A stretch of DNA of 64,000 bases from Cordylochernes scorpioides (Eukaryota > Arthropoda > Arachnida > Pseudoscorpiones > Chernetidae), in the NCBI GenBank assembly GCA_030710605.1, contig CP092877.1, positions 67,855,993-67,919,992 of the forward strand. Reading direction: 5' to 3'. Below are positions 14,306 through 25,500 of this stretch, piece by piece. Position 1 is the first letter of the stretch. Each line of letters starts with the position of its first letter. The notes under the pieces were generated by a model, which was not told the origin of the DNA, searched no databases, and was given only the letters and a program-made list of their open reading frames with translations. Both the position numbers and the translations under genes were made by a program.

Positions 14306-14909
14306 ACATGGGAAGTTTTTTACATCAAAAGAATTGATGAAAAAATTTAAACTTTTTTTCATTTTAAATTAGCCCTCCAAAGGAGGGCGTCAAAAATTAC
14401 AAAAGGCTCATTAAGATGCTCCTCTCCACGGTAATCTTTAGTAAAAGGCGAAAGATTAATACGTGGGTGAAGAAAAGCCAGAGCTGTTAACTAAACGACG
14501 ATAAGGCGCCACCCCAACCACTTCTTCAGATTTTTGTAATCGGGTATTTAGTGATATTTTCCATTAAAATCAAATTATAAGATATTTTTATATTGAAAAT
14601 AATGTAAAATTGATCAATAAAATATGATATAACTATTTCTTATTCAATTAATTATAATATTTAGTAAAATATATTTCTGTACTTGTGCTGCCATCTATTT
14701 AATAAAATTTAAACTATTTTGGATTTAATATTCTTTTTTTTCGATTGAAAATATTTTCTCGAGAAAAGTAACTTTTTTTATCAATAAATATTAATATTTT
14801 AAATGTAAAAAATAATATTTATAAAGCGATTAGGGCTATTTCCAATTTTTTACCCAAATACATATATAATGCCGCGGAGTGTATTATTACGCTAGTAGCA
14901 GCAATAGGG
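14306..14909. other. Unassigned AT-rich spacer
   Basis: Contains a short GCCCTCC/GGAGGGC inverted repeat near 14374-14390 and otherwise nothing recognisable. Confidence 0.4.
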
Positions 14910-15000
14910 CAGGGGTCGGCAACCTTTTGAGTCGGAAGAGTCAAAAATTACAATTTACAAAATTTCAAAGTTTTAAAAGAGCCACATTTTTTTTTTCCAA
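14910..15000 (+). mobile_element. hAT-type transposon end
   Basis: CAGGGGTCGGCAACCTTTTG followed by AGTCGGAAGAGTCA and AAGAGCCACAT is the widely shared 5' end of a hAT non-autonomous group. The matching 3' end was not found. Confidence 0.65.
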
Positions 15001-15115
15001 CAATAAATAGTACTCGAATAAATAAAGTTTTTATAGGTTTTTATAAGTTTGAAAGCTGCTATGATGGGGGGGGGGGTTGAAGCATTCGTGACCACTTCAA
15101 TGTGTATTGCCTTGG

Positions 15116-17796
15116 TCACGAAGCACACACACAGTCAGATGTATTCTTTCTTACTTTATGTCCCCGACCCTTGGAAAGGCGCATGTTAACTGGTCCAGCA
15201 TAGTCCACTCCACACACTGTGAAAGGCTTGTTGGGAGTCAGTCGCTCTTTCGACAAATCGCTTTTTAATTGGTTTTGATGAGTACTATTGTAGCGACAGC
15301 AAGTTGTACAGTTCCGTACGCACATTTTTATTCTACTTTTAGCATTTATTATCCAATATTTTTTCATAATACTGAACGCATCATATTGACACTTACGTTT
15401 TTATATGTGCATCTTGAATAATCAATTGGGTAAGTTTTTAATCAAACGATAGAGTGAGGGCCCATTTGAGTCTGCCACCTACTCTGATGATTCCTGAATC
15501 ATCAAGAAATGGAGTTATGGATTTTACTACCGTTCTGTGTTCTACTTGACCATTATAAGTTGGGAATCTTCGAGTTGCACAAAATATCTGAAGCATTAGA
15601 CGGCCACTAAGTATTAAACCGCCACACTTTATCCAATCAAGCTGCCCTCAGGATGATTTCTCCAAACTCTATTCTCTGTTTCTCTACATCATCTGGTCGA
15701 ACCAGGATTTGTCAGTACATCTTCTTGATATCTGCCGTGAAAACAACCTTATGCTGTCTCCAGCTCATGATGTTGAATATATCCTTCAGCAGCTTAAGGA
15801 GAATCCATTTGAAGTCTTCGAAGAGGCGACAAGCACTACTCTTTGTAGCTATATAAAAATATAATAATATTGTCGCGGAGATAAATAAAGCAAGGGCAAG
15901 TTTGGGGATAATTAATTTATTAAAGGGGTTTTTATAGGGAGATAGATAAAGTAGAACTTACCCCAAGTTAAGGTTAATCCTAAATGAGGGACCTCAGCTC
16001 CCCCCGCCGGCCAGATTCCACAGAACCCCTCACACCCGGTGTCCAGCGATGATTGACAAACGTCCCATGGGGCCTCTCGTGATTGGAGCCGCTGGGCTTC
16101 TTGACAATATAAAAATTGTATTTATTATTAAGTTGTTAACGTGATACTCCTGTTGAAGGACTGACAAGTCCGAAAGCTTGAAAATAAAAAGCTGCACAAG
16201 AAACTTAACCCTGGAAGCTTCATTTATTTCATAATATTTGCTATTTGCATGTTTGTTATTTTACTCTTTGTAGCTTATTGGCCTCCGCGACTACGACATG
16301 GTGGAGAAAGAAACAACAGTCTTCTTGGTTATTTGACGGTAGTTCATAAAGATAAGTCATGTGTCTCAACCTTTCATATTCATTAATGGATTCACTATAA
16401 GCCCGTGTGAATTCACTATCATTGGACAGACGTCTTTCTAGAAAGACCTGCCGTTGAATACAAGCATTGAGAGAGGTTCCGACATATTCCTGTGGTTTCA
16501 CTTTAGGATCAAACGGAAGGGTCATCACAGCATTCATCAGCCGTCGAACTTTCTTTTGATAGAGAGTTTCGTAGAACTTTTCTTCTTTTGACAATTCATT
16601 TCTTGACGGCATCTCTTCAATCTCCCAGAAACGCCCTAATATCTCATCAGTGCTCTCGTGCCAATGAATAGAGATGGTGAACACCTGAGTCGGACCTGTC
16701 GTATCCTCTTCATCCAGCCTCCCTATATTATCCATCCCAACTTGGTTCTTTGAGTTTAGTCTTCTCGATTTTCTAGGCCTCTGACAAATTTTATTTCTTG
16801 AACGCTCCTGGTAGAGAAACAGAAATGTCTCTGCTTGGCAACAATCCCGTAATCCTTCTGACCACTAATGTCTGTATCGGCTGCCTCCACCTTGAATCCA
16901 TCAAGGACTCAATTTCAAAGTGGGTCAATTCTCTGATATCCTCACCCCTTGTAACGTTGATGCCGTATATCTGGATGCTCACCTTGGAGATAGGAATCTT
17001 TATCTCCTGCAATACGTCCCGACGGATGAAAGAAGATTGAGAGCCTTGATCTAATAGATCTCGAACGGCAACCCTTTTCCCTCTTCGGTTAACGATGCGG
17101 ACCAAAGCAGTAGCCAAGAGAGCGTTGGCTACCGCCGTTCTGAATCCATCCCAGCAAAAAGGAGAGATCTTTCCTTCCCTCGTTTGATGAGGCTTTTTCG
17201 TTGTCACATTTATCAAATGTTTTTATTTCGCCCTTCCTTGGGTGAAACAAGGTGTTATGATTCTGTTTACAAATCCTACATTTTATGTTTCTTGTACGGC
17301 GATATCCCACATGCCCCACTCGTAGACATTGGAAACATGTCTGGTGTCACTTCAGTTCTTCTACTCTATTTCTTATGGGAAGTGATATCCAAGTAGGTCA
17401 ATGTTGTACCCAATGGGATTCTTTGCACAAGATTCACTTTTCATTGACAGGTTTAGTCTCTTCTTTTACCTCGGCTGCATGCAATTTTCTCACTGGTGAC
17501 TTCCCCTCGTTAGGTCGAGAGTGTTCGCTTAAACCCGCCTTTACATAGGCAAGTCGTTCTGCATTCTTCACTTCCATCCTTAGGAATTTCAATGGCAATT
17601 CTAATTTATTGTCCACAGATTGAACTAAGTCATCCTTATTATACCCAAACACAGCTGATGATACAATTTTCTTATAGAAATGCTTCATTGAGAATGCTCG
17701 TGTTGCGGCCACACCACATCTCAGCCTGCGCGTAAGTTTATAGAACACCTCAGCCCGCGCGCGCCGCCGGCGCGTGACATCCCAGACGCTTAGCAA
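15116..17796 (-). pseudogene. BEL/Pao retrotransposon relic (gag to integrase)
   Basis: Pieces in correct order on the - strand. Gag end with zinc knuckle: CFQCLRVGHVGYRRTRNIKC region, about 17230-17350. Aspartic protease of the DUF1758/Pao type: 16791-17216, with LLATALVRI and LLDQGSQSSFI. Protease-RT linker GRFWEIEE: about 16600. RT start: SWRQHKVVFTADIKKMY, about 15735-15790. Pre-integrase DDSGIIRVGGRLKWA: about 15490. Integrase zinc-binding and core start: YWIINAKSRIKMCVRNCTTC and VCGVDYAGPVN, 15116-15367. Most of RT, RNase H and the integrase core are deleted, and frames are broken. Confidence 0.9.
15851..16261 (+). mobile_element. F3 element: 411-bp insertion with hammerhead-like hairpin
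   Basis: Splits the Pao RT relic between duplicated TACTCTTTGTAGCT (15837-15850, 16262-16275), which fixes its limits. Near the right end it has CTGTTGAAGGACT-GACA-AGTCCGAAAGCTTG. The sequence after GCTTG resembles that of F2 at 25930-26000. No coding. Confidence 0.85.
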
Positions 17797-17935
17797 GCGC
17801 GCTGTTCGAACACCTCAGTACGCATGGGCGACCGGCATCCCAGACTCTTGGTACGCGCGCTGTTCGAACACCTCAGTACGCATGCGCTGTCGGCATCCCA
17901 GACTCTTGGCACGCGCGCTGTCGAACAACAAGGCT
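17740..17935 (+). repeat. GC-rich ~58-bp tandem repeat
   Basis: About three units carrying GTTCGAACACCTCAGTACGC and CGGCATCCCAGACTCTTGG, period 58 (for example 17804 to 17862). Very rich in GCGC. It lies just beyond the gag end of the Pao relic, where the 5' LTR/leader would be, so it may be promoter-region repeats of that element. Confidence 0.75.
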
Positions 17936-18059
17936 TTATCCCAACGGCCGTTGTTTCCTTCTTCCCTTTATTTCGAGATTGAAATAAATTAATTTATTTC
18001 ATAAAAATAAATTTATTATTATCAGCGGCCTATCCACAAACCACACCAACACTCCCAAG

Positions 18060-18640
18060 AACAGTTCACCTTTCAATATGGAGCAGGAATACAGAATCGA
18101 GCCTGCATCGATCCAGCTAATAGAAGTAGCAAGTCGTGACATTCCTAACGATGCAATTGTGATGGAAGAATGTCGAAATTGTCTATTGCAAGAGATAGAA
18201 CTAATGGCTTCCTCTCTGTTCTTTATCTTTCCAAAAACAGAGGAAAACTGTGGGTAGTGAATTGGAATCCATATTCAAAGCAAATTCCATAGGGGATGCA
18301 CATATCTGATGTTTTTGTCATCGAGAATAGCCAGTTATGTGTACTTGCGGATAGCAATCAAGTACAAACAAAGGTGAGATGTTTGAAATATTTAGTTATT
18401 TAAAAATATTTAATTTATGACAAAATTGGCACAAAAATAAAAATTATTGGAAAATTACATGGATGTTTTCGAATGGTCTAAAAGAAAAGCGTTCGAGGAC
18501 GACAAAGTTAAGCATCGATTTAAAACAGGATTTCACCTACCTACCGAACAACGACCGCACAGAGTCGCCCCAGCAGAATGCCAAGTTATTCAAGATGAGA
18601 AATTAACAAATAGATGAAGCTTGGTATTATTCAGCCATCC
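18060..18640. other. Unassigned, probably degenerate LTR-retrotransposon DNA
   Basis: Lies between Pao and gypsy relics. Short frames only; no motif I can name. Confidence 0.35.
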
Positions 18641-18648
18641 TAAAGTCC

Positions 18649-18900
18649 GTGGGTTTTACATGTCGTTTTCGTCAGTTACAAATCCGACATTTTATGTTTC
18701 TTGTACAGCGGTATCCCACATGCCCCACTCGTAGACATCAGAAACATGTCTTGTATCACTTCAGTTCTACCATTCAGTTTCTTATGGGCAGTGATATCCA
18801 AGCAGGACAATGTTGTAACCAATGGAATTTCATTGTACAAGATTCATTTTTCATTGCCAGGCTTAGTTCCTTCTTTTACCTCGGCTGCATGCAATTTTCA
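18649..18900 (-). pseudogene. Second, diverged copy of the Pao gag zinc-knuckle region
   Basis: Aligns with 17240-17490 (shared CATTTTATGTTTCTTGTAC, CCCACATGCCCCACTCGTAGA) with substitutions and indels. A separate older insertion or tandem copy. Confidence 0.8.
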
Positions 18901-19700
18901 ACTCTCTCATCACTAATTCGTGATCTGAACAATCACGGCAGAATAATTCACAGGACGACGATCCCCTAACACCCTCAGACGAACGGACTCACAGAGAGAC
19001 TAAATAAGACCAAAAAAGACATGCTGTCTATGTATGTATACATAAACCAGAAAGATTGGGATAGGATCCTCCTGTTTAATACCATCGCATACAACACAGC
19101 AAAGCAAGAATCTATCGGGTTCACTTCATTTTTCTTGTACATGGGCGTGAGGCCGAGACCCCTTGACATTGTCATCCCCAACATAAGTAACTTAGTCCTA
19201 GAAGAAGACAATGACTTCATCAAAACTCTAGGGTTAAGAGCTGAAGAAGCACGAAAACTGACACGTATCCACACCATGAGGTCTCAGTAGAGTAATAAAC
19301 TCCGTTATGACTCCCACCACAGAAACATAATGTACCAGCCTGGAGACCTCATCTACATCTTTATTCCTGTGTGCAAAGTAGGATAGTTTGAAAAATAGAT
19401 GCGACGTTACTTCAGCTCATATAAAGTCACCAGAAAACTCTCCGATGTGACCTACGAGGCAGAGACATTTGGAAACCATCAGAGTCGACGTAAAATTAAG
19501 GACATAGTCCAAGTTTGAAGCCTTACTTGGACCCAGAAGAGAAGGATAGAACCACCTAGAAGAGGATTCATCAAGTATCCAAGAATACCTTCCAGCCAAG
19601 AGAAGACAACCACCCTGGACCCAGGTGGAGCTTCCCAGACAAAGAGACCTAGATTTTCCTGGACCTATCGCTCAGTCTCGAGCCTTAGAACTTGAAGTCT
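18900..19700 (+). pseudogene. Ty3/gypsy integrase C-terminal relic
   Basis: Frames read HPQTNGLTERLNKT, DMLSMYVYINQKDWDRIL, AYNTAKQESIGFTSFF, then YQPGDLIYIFIPVCKVG and RRYFSSYKVTRKLSDVTYE. These are the integrase catalytic end and GPY/F-type module of gypsy elements. It contains stops and frameshifts, and is adjacent to but different in superfamily from the Pao relic. Confidence 0.88.
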
Positions 19701-19903
19701 ACTGCTATTGGGCCTTAGTATTGAGTCAATGCTTGTTATAGGAAAGGACTATGTGACAAAATAACTGAATCTGTTTCAAATAAACCTCCTACTATCCTTA
19801 CTGTGATGAAATATATTAGGAGGGCTTGGCTCATCACTGCTGAACCCTCCTTGCAGTTTCAGCAGTTTAATCCATTATTTCACTTATATATTATATTGGG
19901 ATG

Positions 19904-20122
19904 ATATGGTACAATTTGGATTATAGATTATAAACACAAGAACCAAATCCAAATAAATAAATAGTGTGTGATGTTTCAATAACAGCATTGTTACCATCTT
20001 CAGAAAAAAAATGTCATTTGATATTTTGTTAGTTCAGATTTTTGTCTGAAGATGGTAACAATGCTGTTACCAAAATGTTACACACTATTTATTTATTTGT
20101 TTTTATTGCCTTGTGTTTATTG
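19904..20122. mobile_element. F1 fold-back element with 10-bp TSD
   Basis: Flanked by TATTGGGATG (19894-19903, 20123-20132). Both arms have the GGTAACAATGCTGTTACC hairpin; the + arm reads CTGAAGA...CCAAAATGTTAC, so the GAAAC box is mutated. Confidence 0.85.
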
Positions 20123-20898
20123 TATTGGGATGTTCAACTTATATATCCAACACTAGAGAAACTCTTGGTTAATGTAGTTTGGAAAACTATGAACATCATA
20201 GTGAAATTGTACTGGGTTAATAAATTATGAGAAAGACATCTTCTGATCGTACAAATAAAAGATGCTGATACTTGTAAGGACAGTTTATATGTAAAAAAAA
20301 ACAATTGTGCTTTAATTTTTTCTTTTTTTATATGTAGATGGCATGTTATTTCCTTATATTGATTGTAATAATTAATTTATGCCTAACTGGCTTTGTTTTG
20401 CGGAAGAGCATTGCCTGATGCAAATATTTGAATATGATGCACTAGTGCGCCATCTGTTATCAAAATTCAAAATTATTTTAAAGGCGTAAGATTCTTTTTG
20501 AAAATAAACAATTTCTACTGCCCTTACTGCAATGGGATAATTAATGGGAGGGTCTGGCTCATCAGTGGTGAACCCTCCCAGCGGTTTCGCCGGTTTAATC
20601 TACCATACCGCTGTTATATTGCATTTTTGGAACTTCCTTTTATAGTGATACTGTTTCTAGACTCTTGGAATGGGTATTTTAGAAGAACTATGGACATAAG
20701 CTTTGAGGACAGTAGAATTACATACATTTATAAATATATAATATTCTTCGAGCAATCGCTCTTCCGCAAATATCAAATTGTTTCTTTTATTAGAACATTT
20801 ATAATATGATGCACTAGCGCGCCATCTGTTATCAAAATTCAAAATTATTTTAAAGGCGTAAGATTCTTTTTGAAAATAAACAATTTTGTTTAATGTAA

Positions 20899-21094
20899 TT
20901 CTACTGTCCTAAAAGCTTATGTTCATAGTTTGCTTGAACACCATAACTGAGATTCCACCCTTCAGTGTAGCATATATAAGCAGAATTGTCCAATACAGTA
21001 TTAGAGCTCTAAGAAGCGGTCTGATGGATTAAATTGGCAAAACCACTGGGAGGTTTCACTACCAATATTTTTCATCACGATAAGGACAGTAGAA
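20899..21094. mobile_element. TTCTACTGTCCT MITE (Z family), complete copy
   Basis: 12-bp terminal inverted repeats TTCTACTGTCCT / AGGACAGTAGAA; 196 bp. Related copies or halves lie at 19790-19870, 20510-20620, 31432-31545, 40865-41093, 47696-47915 and 55340-55545. GATGCACTAGTGCGCCATCTG blocks often flank them. Confidence 0.8.
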
Positions 21095-21363
21095 GTTTGT
21101 TTGATGTGTAAAAGAAATATTCTTGTTTTAATGTTTTCTTTTCGTAATTGCTGATTTTTAATTATTCTTGAAGGGTCCCAAATACCCCTTCTTAATTAAT
21201 TAAGAAAAGCTAACCATGTATTATGATTTAGTTGCACGATCAGGAGATGCCTTTCTATTAATATGCAAATATAACCATTGAAGAAAAAATTCACTAAATG
21301 GTAGATTATTTTATTAAATATATGTCAGATTTTATCCTCATACAGCAGAACTTCCTCCCTGTT

Positions 21364-21653
21364 TTTTTTTTGTTTATCCCTAGTACACGTGGTACAGGCC
21401 ATGATAATCATGGTGGGTAGAAGTAGGCGCCTGCTTTTACTGTAAGTACACCACATCTACACATGTGAAGAGCAGTTCGACTTTGCACTTACAAATGTGC
21501 CAGAGCTCCATGTGGGGTTGGACTTTTGCAAGAATCGGGGCCATTGGCGCATCTTTTTTTTTCAATCAGAAAAAAGTGCCCAATGCAGAGATCGAACCCG
21601 GGTTGTAGCGGTCTAAAACAAACGGTTTAAACCAGCCTTCCACCAACCCCCCT
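21364..21653 (-). repeat. SINE-E copy
   Basis: Lacks about 20 bp in the middle (GTTTGGTTACTTGCACTCGCTGG replaced) but has head and tail. Confidence 0.83.
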
Positions 21654-21816
21654 GTAAAGGATAACACCTAATTGCAAAGCCAAGGTGTCCTTTAGGGAGA
21701 GATGTCCTCTTACCAGAGAGTGGCTAAATAGTAAAAATGGTAATTTTACAAATGAAAACTGTCCTTTGTAGAGAGATGTCTTCTAGCGCGGGAGTCCTTT
21801 CATGGAGGTTTTCTAC
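21654..21816. mobile_element. M1 MITE, directly next to SINE-E
   Basis: Starts in the middle of the left end (CTGTAAAGGATAACACC) and runs to ATGGAGGTTTTCTACT, abutting the preceding SINE head, so the SINE may have entered the MITE end. Confidence 0.75.
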
Positions 21817-21882
21817 TTTTATATATATATATTAAATAATAATCAATTTTATTATATAACAGAAAATAAAATATCCAAGCTT

Positions 21883-22065
21883 GATAAGACACACAATTTG
21901 GATTATAGATTATAAACACAAGATAATAAGACCAAATACAAAAAAATAAATAGTGTATGACATTTCAGTAACAGCGTTGTTACCCCCATCAGACAAAATA
22001 ATGAAACGTCACACACTATTTATTTATTTTATCTTATTACTTTGTGTGTTTACCCCAATACTTTT
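21883..22065. repeat. F1 fold-back element (3' of DHX30-type gene)
   Basis: Standard F1 left end and GTAACAGCGTTGTTAC turn. It ends about 30 bp beyond the DHX30 stop codon, so it probably bounds or forms part of the 3' UTR. Confidence 0.7.
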
Positions 22066-22097
22066 CAAAAAACATCAATGACACAAAAACAAATAAT

Positions 22098-22536
22098 TTA
22101 TTTTTTACTTTCAACCGGCTCTTGGAAAGAAGCCAATTTGGCAAAACAATTTACCAGGTCCAAATTTAACTGATTCCATGGTTCAGACTCAGTCTTGTTG
22201 AGGAGGCTACGGAGGAAGTTGTCCAAGGAATGTTTGTAGCAGTCATAGAGTTCATTCATCAGTTTGGCGTCCTCCAGGTTTGGACAGGTGAGTTGTAGGA
22301 GAGGGTAGTTGACGGAGTGAAGCTCTATATTTTCTCTGGCGTCCATGTGAGAGATCTGCCATGGGCCACCCAGCACGGCCATTAATGATGTTGGAATGGC
22401 TGTAGCTTCGCGTACCACCAGACTTGATCTTTCCTTGCTGTTCAGAGCATGATGATAGATCATCAGTTTCCAATCTTGGTGCTTCATTGTGTCTGAGAGC
22501 ATGGAGTCTTTGCTCACGTGGATGTGCTCTCCCTTC
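22098..22536 (-). CDS. DHX30: DHX30 last exon and stop
   Basis: Acceptor GTTTCAG. Encodes KGEHIHVSKDSML, HHALNSKERSSLVVREATAI, then the terminal LMNELYDCYKHSLDNFLRSL helix; ends ESKK-TAA. An AATAAA (22097-22102) overlaps the stop codon. Confidence 0.9.
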
Positions 22537-25500
22537 CTGAAACTGAAACATCCCTGTTACATATCTCGCACAACCAACCTTAAAGACATTCATAAATAGG
22601 ACATTTAAGCTACAAAAAGGGCATTTCTTACATTTTGTTAGATTCCTTTTTATTTTTATTGAAGAAAATAAGATACAAAAGATAATTCAACTTTATTCTT
22701 CGAGGAACAAAAGGTAACAACAGCCGTTGGATGCGCGCACATCTCGTGACATCACTCAAGCGCGAAAGGCGTGCGCGGCAGGCAAACAATTTATAGCTTT
22801 CTCTCCTTTCTTCTCTTGTATTACAAGGTATATTATACATTTAAATATGCATTAAGGGGGGTCAGTGGAAATGTGGTCTAAACCATCGGTATTCGACCGC
22901 TATGAACCAGGATCAAATCCCGTATTGGGCACTTTTTTCTCTAATTAAAAAAAATGCTCCAATGGCCCCCGATTCTTGTAAAAGTTCAACCCCACCAATG
23001 AGTGCAAGTACCCAAACAGAGCTCTGGCACATTTGTAAGTGTAAAAGTCAAACTGCTTTTCACATGTGTAGACATTGGGTATACTTACAGTAAAAGCAGT
23101 CACTAACTACCCACGATGATTATCATGGCCTGTACTACATGTACTAGGGCTAATTTTGAAAAAAAATGCATTAATGTCTTTTGTTCGTCACTCGTATGTA
23201 GGTGCAGATGGAAATTCATAAAAATGCTAATTGGTAGAACATACTCCATGAGAGGACACACTTGCAAGAGGACAAATCTCTACAAAGGACATTCTTCATC
23301 GCCAGAGTTACAATTTTTTACTATTTGGCACTCCGCATTTGCCGGTCCCGGATGATAAGCTCGCTAAAAAAACCTGAGCTCAGCTGGCCCGGCTGATAGT
23401 ACCCTGTAAGGGCTCCTGATCCAGGGATACAGGATGAGCAGCGTTTGTACTCCATGTTAGGAGCAGCTGCACATGGCGTCTGTTCCTCAGGACAGAGGTG
23501 GCCATTTCTTTTAGAGCTAAGTCGGCCTGTCACTGAGTAGTGCTCCCAATCTTAATGACAAAGGCAGAAGCAATCTACTTCACCCAGTCATGATTGTTGT
23601 CAAGTCTCAAGCTTTACAAGCTTGATACCCTGATATGATTGCGTGGAGATAAGAAAGAAGAAGTGATTTATTTAAAGCACATTGGCCTGTCACTGAGTAG
23701 TGCTCCCAATCTTAATGATGAAGGCAGAAGCATTCTACTTCACCCAATCATGACATTTGACATTTTGACTGGATTGGCTTATCCATTGATGAGCTCTACT
23801 CATCCCCAGCATACCCTAATATGATTGAGTGGAGATAAGAAAGAAGAAGACTAATTAGCAACTCTCCTATAATCTTGTACCTCTCTCTAAAGCAAGCATG
23901 TCAAACTCGAATCCTAACACGGGCCAAATAAAAAAGTAATAAGATTATGTGGGCCGCAAAAAAAAGAAAACAATTAATTAAATTTTTATAGTAACATTTA
24001 TTTTAAAAAATACTAATAAGAATACTAATTTTTTTATTAAAATATATTGTCTGGTGGGCCGCAAATTTATTCGTTGTGGGCCGCATGAGGCCCGCAGGCC
24101 GCGAGTTTGACATGCCTGCTCTAAAGAATACTTTGGCTCAGCAACTAGGTGAAGAGAGAAGAAGCTCTACTGTATTCACAGATTGAGTCAAGCTGACACC
24201 TAACCTAAGACTCAAAGCCTAGCAATTTTATTATTGTCCCATGGTACAGGCCATGATAGTGATGTCTACACATATGTGGAAAACAGTTTGACTTTTACAT
24301 TTACTTCCCATCCCTGGACACTTTATTTTTCCGTTTATCATTACTCTTCACAATTCATCCTTTCATACTTCATCCCTAAGGTTAGAAATAATCGTTATTT
24401 CTCTTTAAAATAAATTTCGATTTTTCGTTCAAAAGAAACACATGCGGGATATTTTTCAAATGTCGTTCTACAATCATAAGCTGCGCATTATATTGTATTA
24501 TAAATTACTTATAAGTGTGCCAAAAAAAAAATCTTTATTTGGTTACTTGCACTCTCTGGTGAGGAGAATTTAAGACTTTTAAAAGAGAATCAGGAACTAT
24601 TGAAGAAATAAAAAAGATATAAGAAGATAACACAGAAATAGTTTTTTTTTTTTGCTTATCCCTAATACACGTGGTACAGGCCATGATAATCATGGTGGGT
24701 AGTTAGCGACTGCTTTTTACTGTAAGTGCACCACATGTCTACACATGTGAAAGCAGTTCGACTTTGCACTTACAAATGTGCACAGAAATAGTGAAGTTTG
24801 TATAGATATTTCTGTAAATCTTGTGATAATTCCAGCAAACTTACAAAGTGGTGAGGAGACAGGCTGAAGGAATATGGCGGTGGTTTCGGATGATCCCTCG
24901 CTGGACTCTGAAGACATTGGGGAAGAAAGCCGCTGAGAGAGTGGCTAGGGCCAGGTTGTTGGCTTCCTCTGAGTTCTCTGTCCCAGTGAGGTAGCCGGCG
25001 TTTGCCATCAGGTCCAAATACATCATCCGTAGTCCTGGACCAACACACTGTGTTCAACACAGACACAACAAGGCGGCTATGTTTGGAATTTTTTATTTTT
25101 TTTGCTTATCCCTAAGTACATGTGGTACAGGCCATGATAATCATGGTGGGTAGAAGTTGATGACTGCTTTTACTGTAAGTGCACCACATGTCTACACACT
25201 GTGAAAAGCAGTTCGAATTTGTACTTACAAATGTACCAGAGCCCCGTTTGGTTACTTGTACTGGCTGGTGGGGTTGGACTTTTTTGCAAGAATCTGGGGC
25301 CATTGAAGCTTTTTTTTTTTTAATCAGAAAAAAGTGCCCAATATGGGAATCGAATCTGGGTCGTAGCGGTCGAAAACCAACGGTTTAGACCCTCTTTCCA
25401 CCGACCCCCTATGCTTGGAATATCCCCTACATAACTTATGGAAATATAATGGACAGCAAACACCAGACTGATGAGGGCTAAAAGTCACGTTGGCTTAATT

